A stretch of DNA of 64,000 nt, taken from Clostridium saudiense (GTDB lineage: Bacteria; Bacillota; Clostridia; Clostridiales; Clostridiaceae). Positions 62,787-64,000 of this stretch are shown here, piece by piece. The DNA lies in assembly GCF_000577815.1 (NCBI RefSeq), contig NZ_CBYM010000002.1:1-64000 (forward strand), in the 5' to 3' direction. The notes below the pieces were generated by a model that was not told the DNA's origin, ran no database searches, and saw only the letters and a program-made list of their open reading frames with translations. The position numbers and the translations under genes were made by a program. Within the stretch, counting starts at the first letter, position 1, and each line of letters starts with the position of its first letter.

Positions 62787-64000
62787 CTATACCCTTATAT
62801 TTTGTATCAATAACTGGACACTTTTTCTACCATTATATTCGTTGATATCTGGAAAATATACTATATCTATTTTTACCATATTAGTCTGCCCATTAAGCAT
62901 TTTATTATATTCATACTCGCCAAATTTATTTTTAATTATTTCTAAGGCCACTTCAATATCACCAAAATAAATTCCGTCTATATTTAAGTATCCATCAGTA
63001 AGATTTAATTTTAAAACATTATTATTCTTTCCTAAAATCCTAGCCGCTTTAACCATTAATCCTTTAACAGCAAAATTAGGCTTTGGATTTCCCTTTCCAT
63101 ATGGTTCTAATAATGCTATTTCATCTATTAACTTATAATTTATTTTATTAATCGGAAGCGGCATATCAATTGATACCTTTGGTATAATATCTTCATCACT
63201 TAATGTTGTTACCTCATTTAGCTTTTCTCTAAATTTATCTATATTTTCACTTGGAATAGACATTCCTGCAGCCATTGGATGACCACCAAACTTTCCAAGC
63301 AAATCTTTACACTTTAATAATTCCTCGAACATATTATATTCTTCAATTGACCTACCAGATCCTTTAGCACCTTCATGAGCCTTTGTTAATATAATTGTTG
63401 GCAAGTTATATTTTTCTCTAATTCTACCTGCAATTATACCTGCAATACTTTCATGAACATCTTCTAAATAAACAACAAGCACCTTATCTTTGGCCATATT
63501 ATTTTCTTCAATTATCTTTATGGCTTCCTCTAATCCTGTCTGAGTAAGTTCTTGCCTATCCTTATTCAACTCATTTAATTTTTTAGCTAATTCTTCAGCT
63601 TCATTTTTATCTTTTGTAATTAATAACTTCAATGCCCATTCAGCCTGTTCAAGCCTCCCTGATGCATTTATACTAGGTCCTATAACGAATCCTAATGAGT
63701 AAACCGTTATTTCCTTTCCTTCTAATCCAGTTTCTTTAAATAAAGCTCTAAGTCCTATATTACTCGTATTATTAATTCTTTTAAGTCCCTCTTTAACTAA
63801 TATTCTATTTTCAGAAACTAAATCAACAACATCACAAACCGTTGCTATGGCTACATATTGAATTAAATCATATAACTCTTCATTAGGAATATTAAATTCT
63901 TTATAAAGACATTGTACAAATTTATATGCTACTCCAGCACCACAAATTTTATCAAATTCATAATTACAATTTTCTTGTTTAGGATTTAATACATAATCAG
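62787..64000 (-). CDS. recJ: Single-stranded-DNA exonuclease RecJ, 3' part (runs off window)
   Basis: 404 codons in the window; the frame is open to the right edge, so the start and the first DHH motifs lie beyond it. Visible are IQYVAIATVCDVVDLV, SLGFVIGPSINASGRL, and the DHHA1-type motif KFGGHPMAAGMS. RecJ degrades single strands 5' to 3' in repair and recombination. An internal ATG at 63630-63632 is not the real start, because the conserved domain continues through it. Confidence 0.93.
   Translation of the reverse strand, partial: DYVLNPKQENCNYEFDKICGAGVAYKFVQCLYKEFNIPNEELYDLIQYVAIATVCDVVDLVSENRILVKEGLKRINNTSNIGLRALFKETGLEGKEITVYSLGFVIGPSINASGRLEQAEWALKLLITKDKNEAEELAKKLNELNKDRQELTQTGLEEAIKIIEENNMAKDKVLVVYLEDVHESIAGIIAGRIREKYNLPTIILTKAHEGAKGSGRSIEEYNMFEELLKCKDLLGKFGGHPMAAGMSIPSENIDKFREKLNEVTTLSDEDIIPKVSIDMPLPINKINYKLIDEIALLEPYGKGNPKPNFAVKGLMVKAARILGKNNNVLKLNLTDGYLNIDGIYFGDIEVALEIIKNKFGEYEYNKMLNGQTNMVKIDIVYFPDINEYNGRKSVQLLIQNIRV

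Overview
The window is very AT-rich, with strong AGGAGG-type ribosome binding sites and many U-tailed hairpin terminators. It carries spore genes (an alpha/beta-type small acid-soluble spore protein, a collagen-like exosporium-type protein) and strict-anaerobe metabolism (pyruvate:ferredoxin oxidoreductase, flavodoxin, a ferredoxin-type membrane-bound [NiFe] hydrogenase). This points to a mesophilic, spore-forming Clostridium sensu stricto. It reads as ordinary chromosome: I found no rRNA, tRNA, CRISPR array, insertion sequence or prophage.

Region by region. 1-5 kb: collagen-like surface protein (cut by the window edge), Nudix hydrolase, and a surface glycan locus (glycosyltransferase, MBOAT O-acyltransferase, DHHW protein). 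5-8 kb: the nadABC operon for de novo NAD synthesis. 8-13.7 kb: GH3 hexosaminidase lipoprotein, several membrane proteins, an AI-2E-family transporter and two very small genes (51 and 49 aa). 14-16 kb: a long glutamine synthetase. 16-20 kb: a minus-strand cluster of zinc-ribbon/membrane protein, TPM protein, DUF5685 protein and DnaJ/TPR protein. 20.7-23.4 kb: cell-wall genes (3D-domain protein, amidase, holin-like protein), two of which appear to lack a conventional start codon. 23.5-26.8 kb: epimerase-like, rhodanese, methyltransferase and unknown genes. 27-36 kb: a 15-gene minus-strand operon for an Mbh-type (group 4) [NiFe] hydrogenase carrying Mrp antiporter modules, with hypA and hypB inside it. 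36.5-41 kb: RND efflux protein and an anchored zinc-binding-like protein. 41-49 kb: thiI-cysteine desulfurase, a threonine operon (thrC, thrB, ACT regulator) and a calcium-type P-type ATPase. 49.5-56 kb: Mn-dependent pyrophosphatase, YvrJ and YitT-type proteins, two aminotransferases, a HAD phosphatase and a PHP phosphoesterase. 56-64 kb: metal-rich DUF1292 protein, PFOR, flavodoxin, murG, SASP and the 3' part of recJ.

How the genes fit together. PFOR makes acetyl-CoA and reduced ferredoxin. The Mbh complex could oxidise that ferredoxin, release H2 and pump Na+ or H+, so the window holds both ends of a simple ferredoxin-to-ion-gradient chain. Only hypA and hypB of the maturation genes are present here.

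The most unusual signals are: (1) two related, structured RNA leaders, one before the pyrophosphatase gene and one before the HAD phosphatase gene, with the same architecture and compensatory base changes; (2) the Mbh operon, with rearranged gene order, a large subunit that ends right at its metal-binding motif, and an apparent MbhH-MbhI fusion; (3) cell-wall genes with CTG and possibly ATA start codons placed after good ribosome binding sites; (4) a tandem repeat after a 100-aa orphan gene and a nested inverted repeat made of four copies of one 11-mer.
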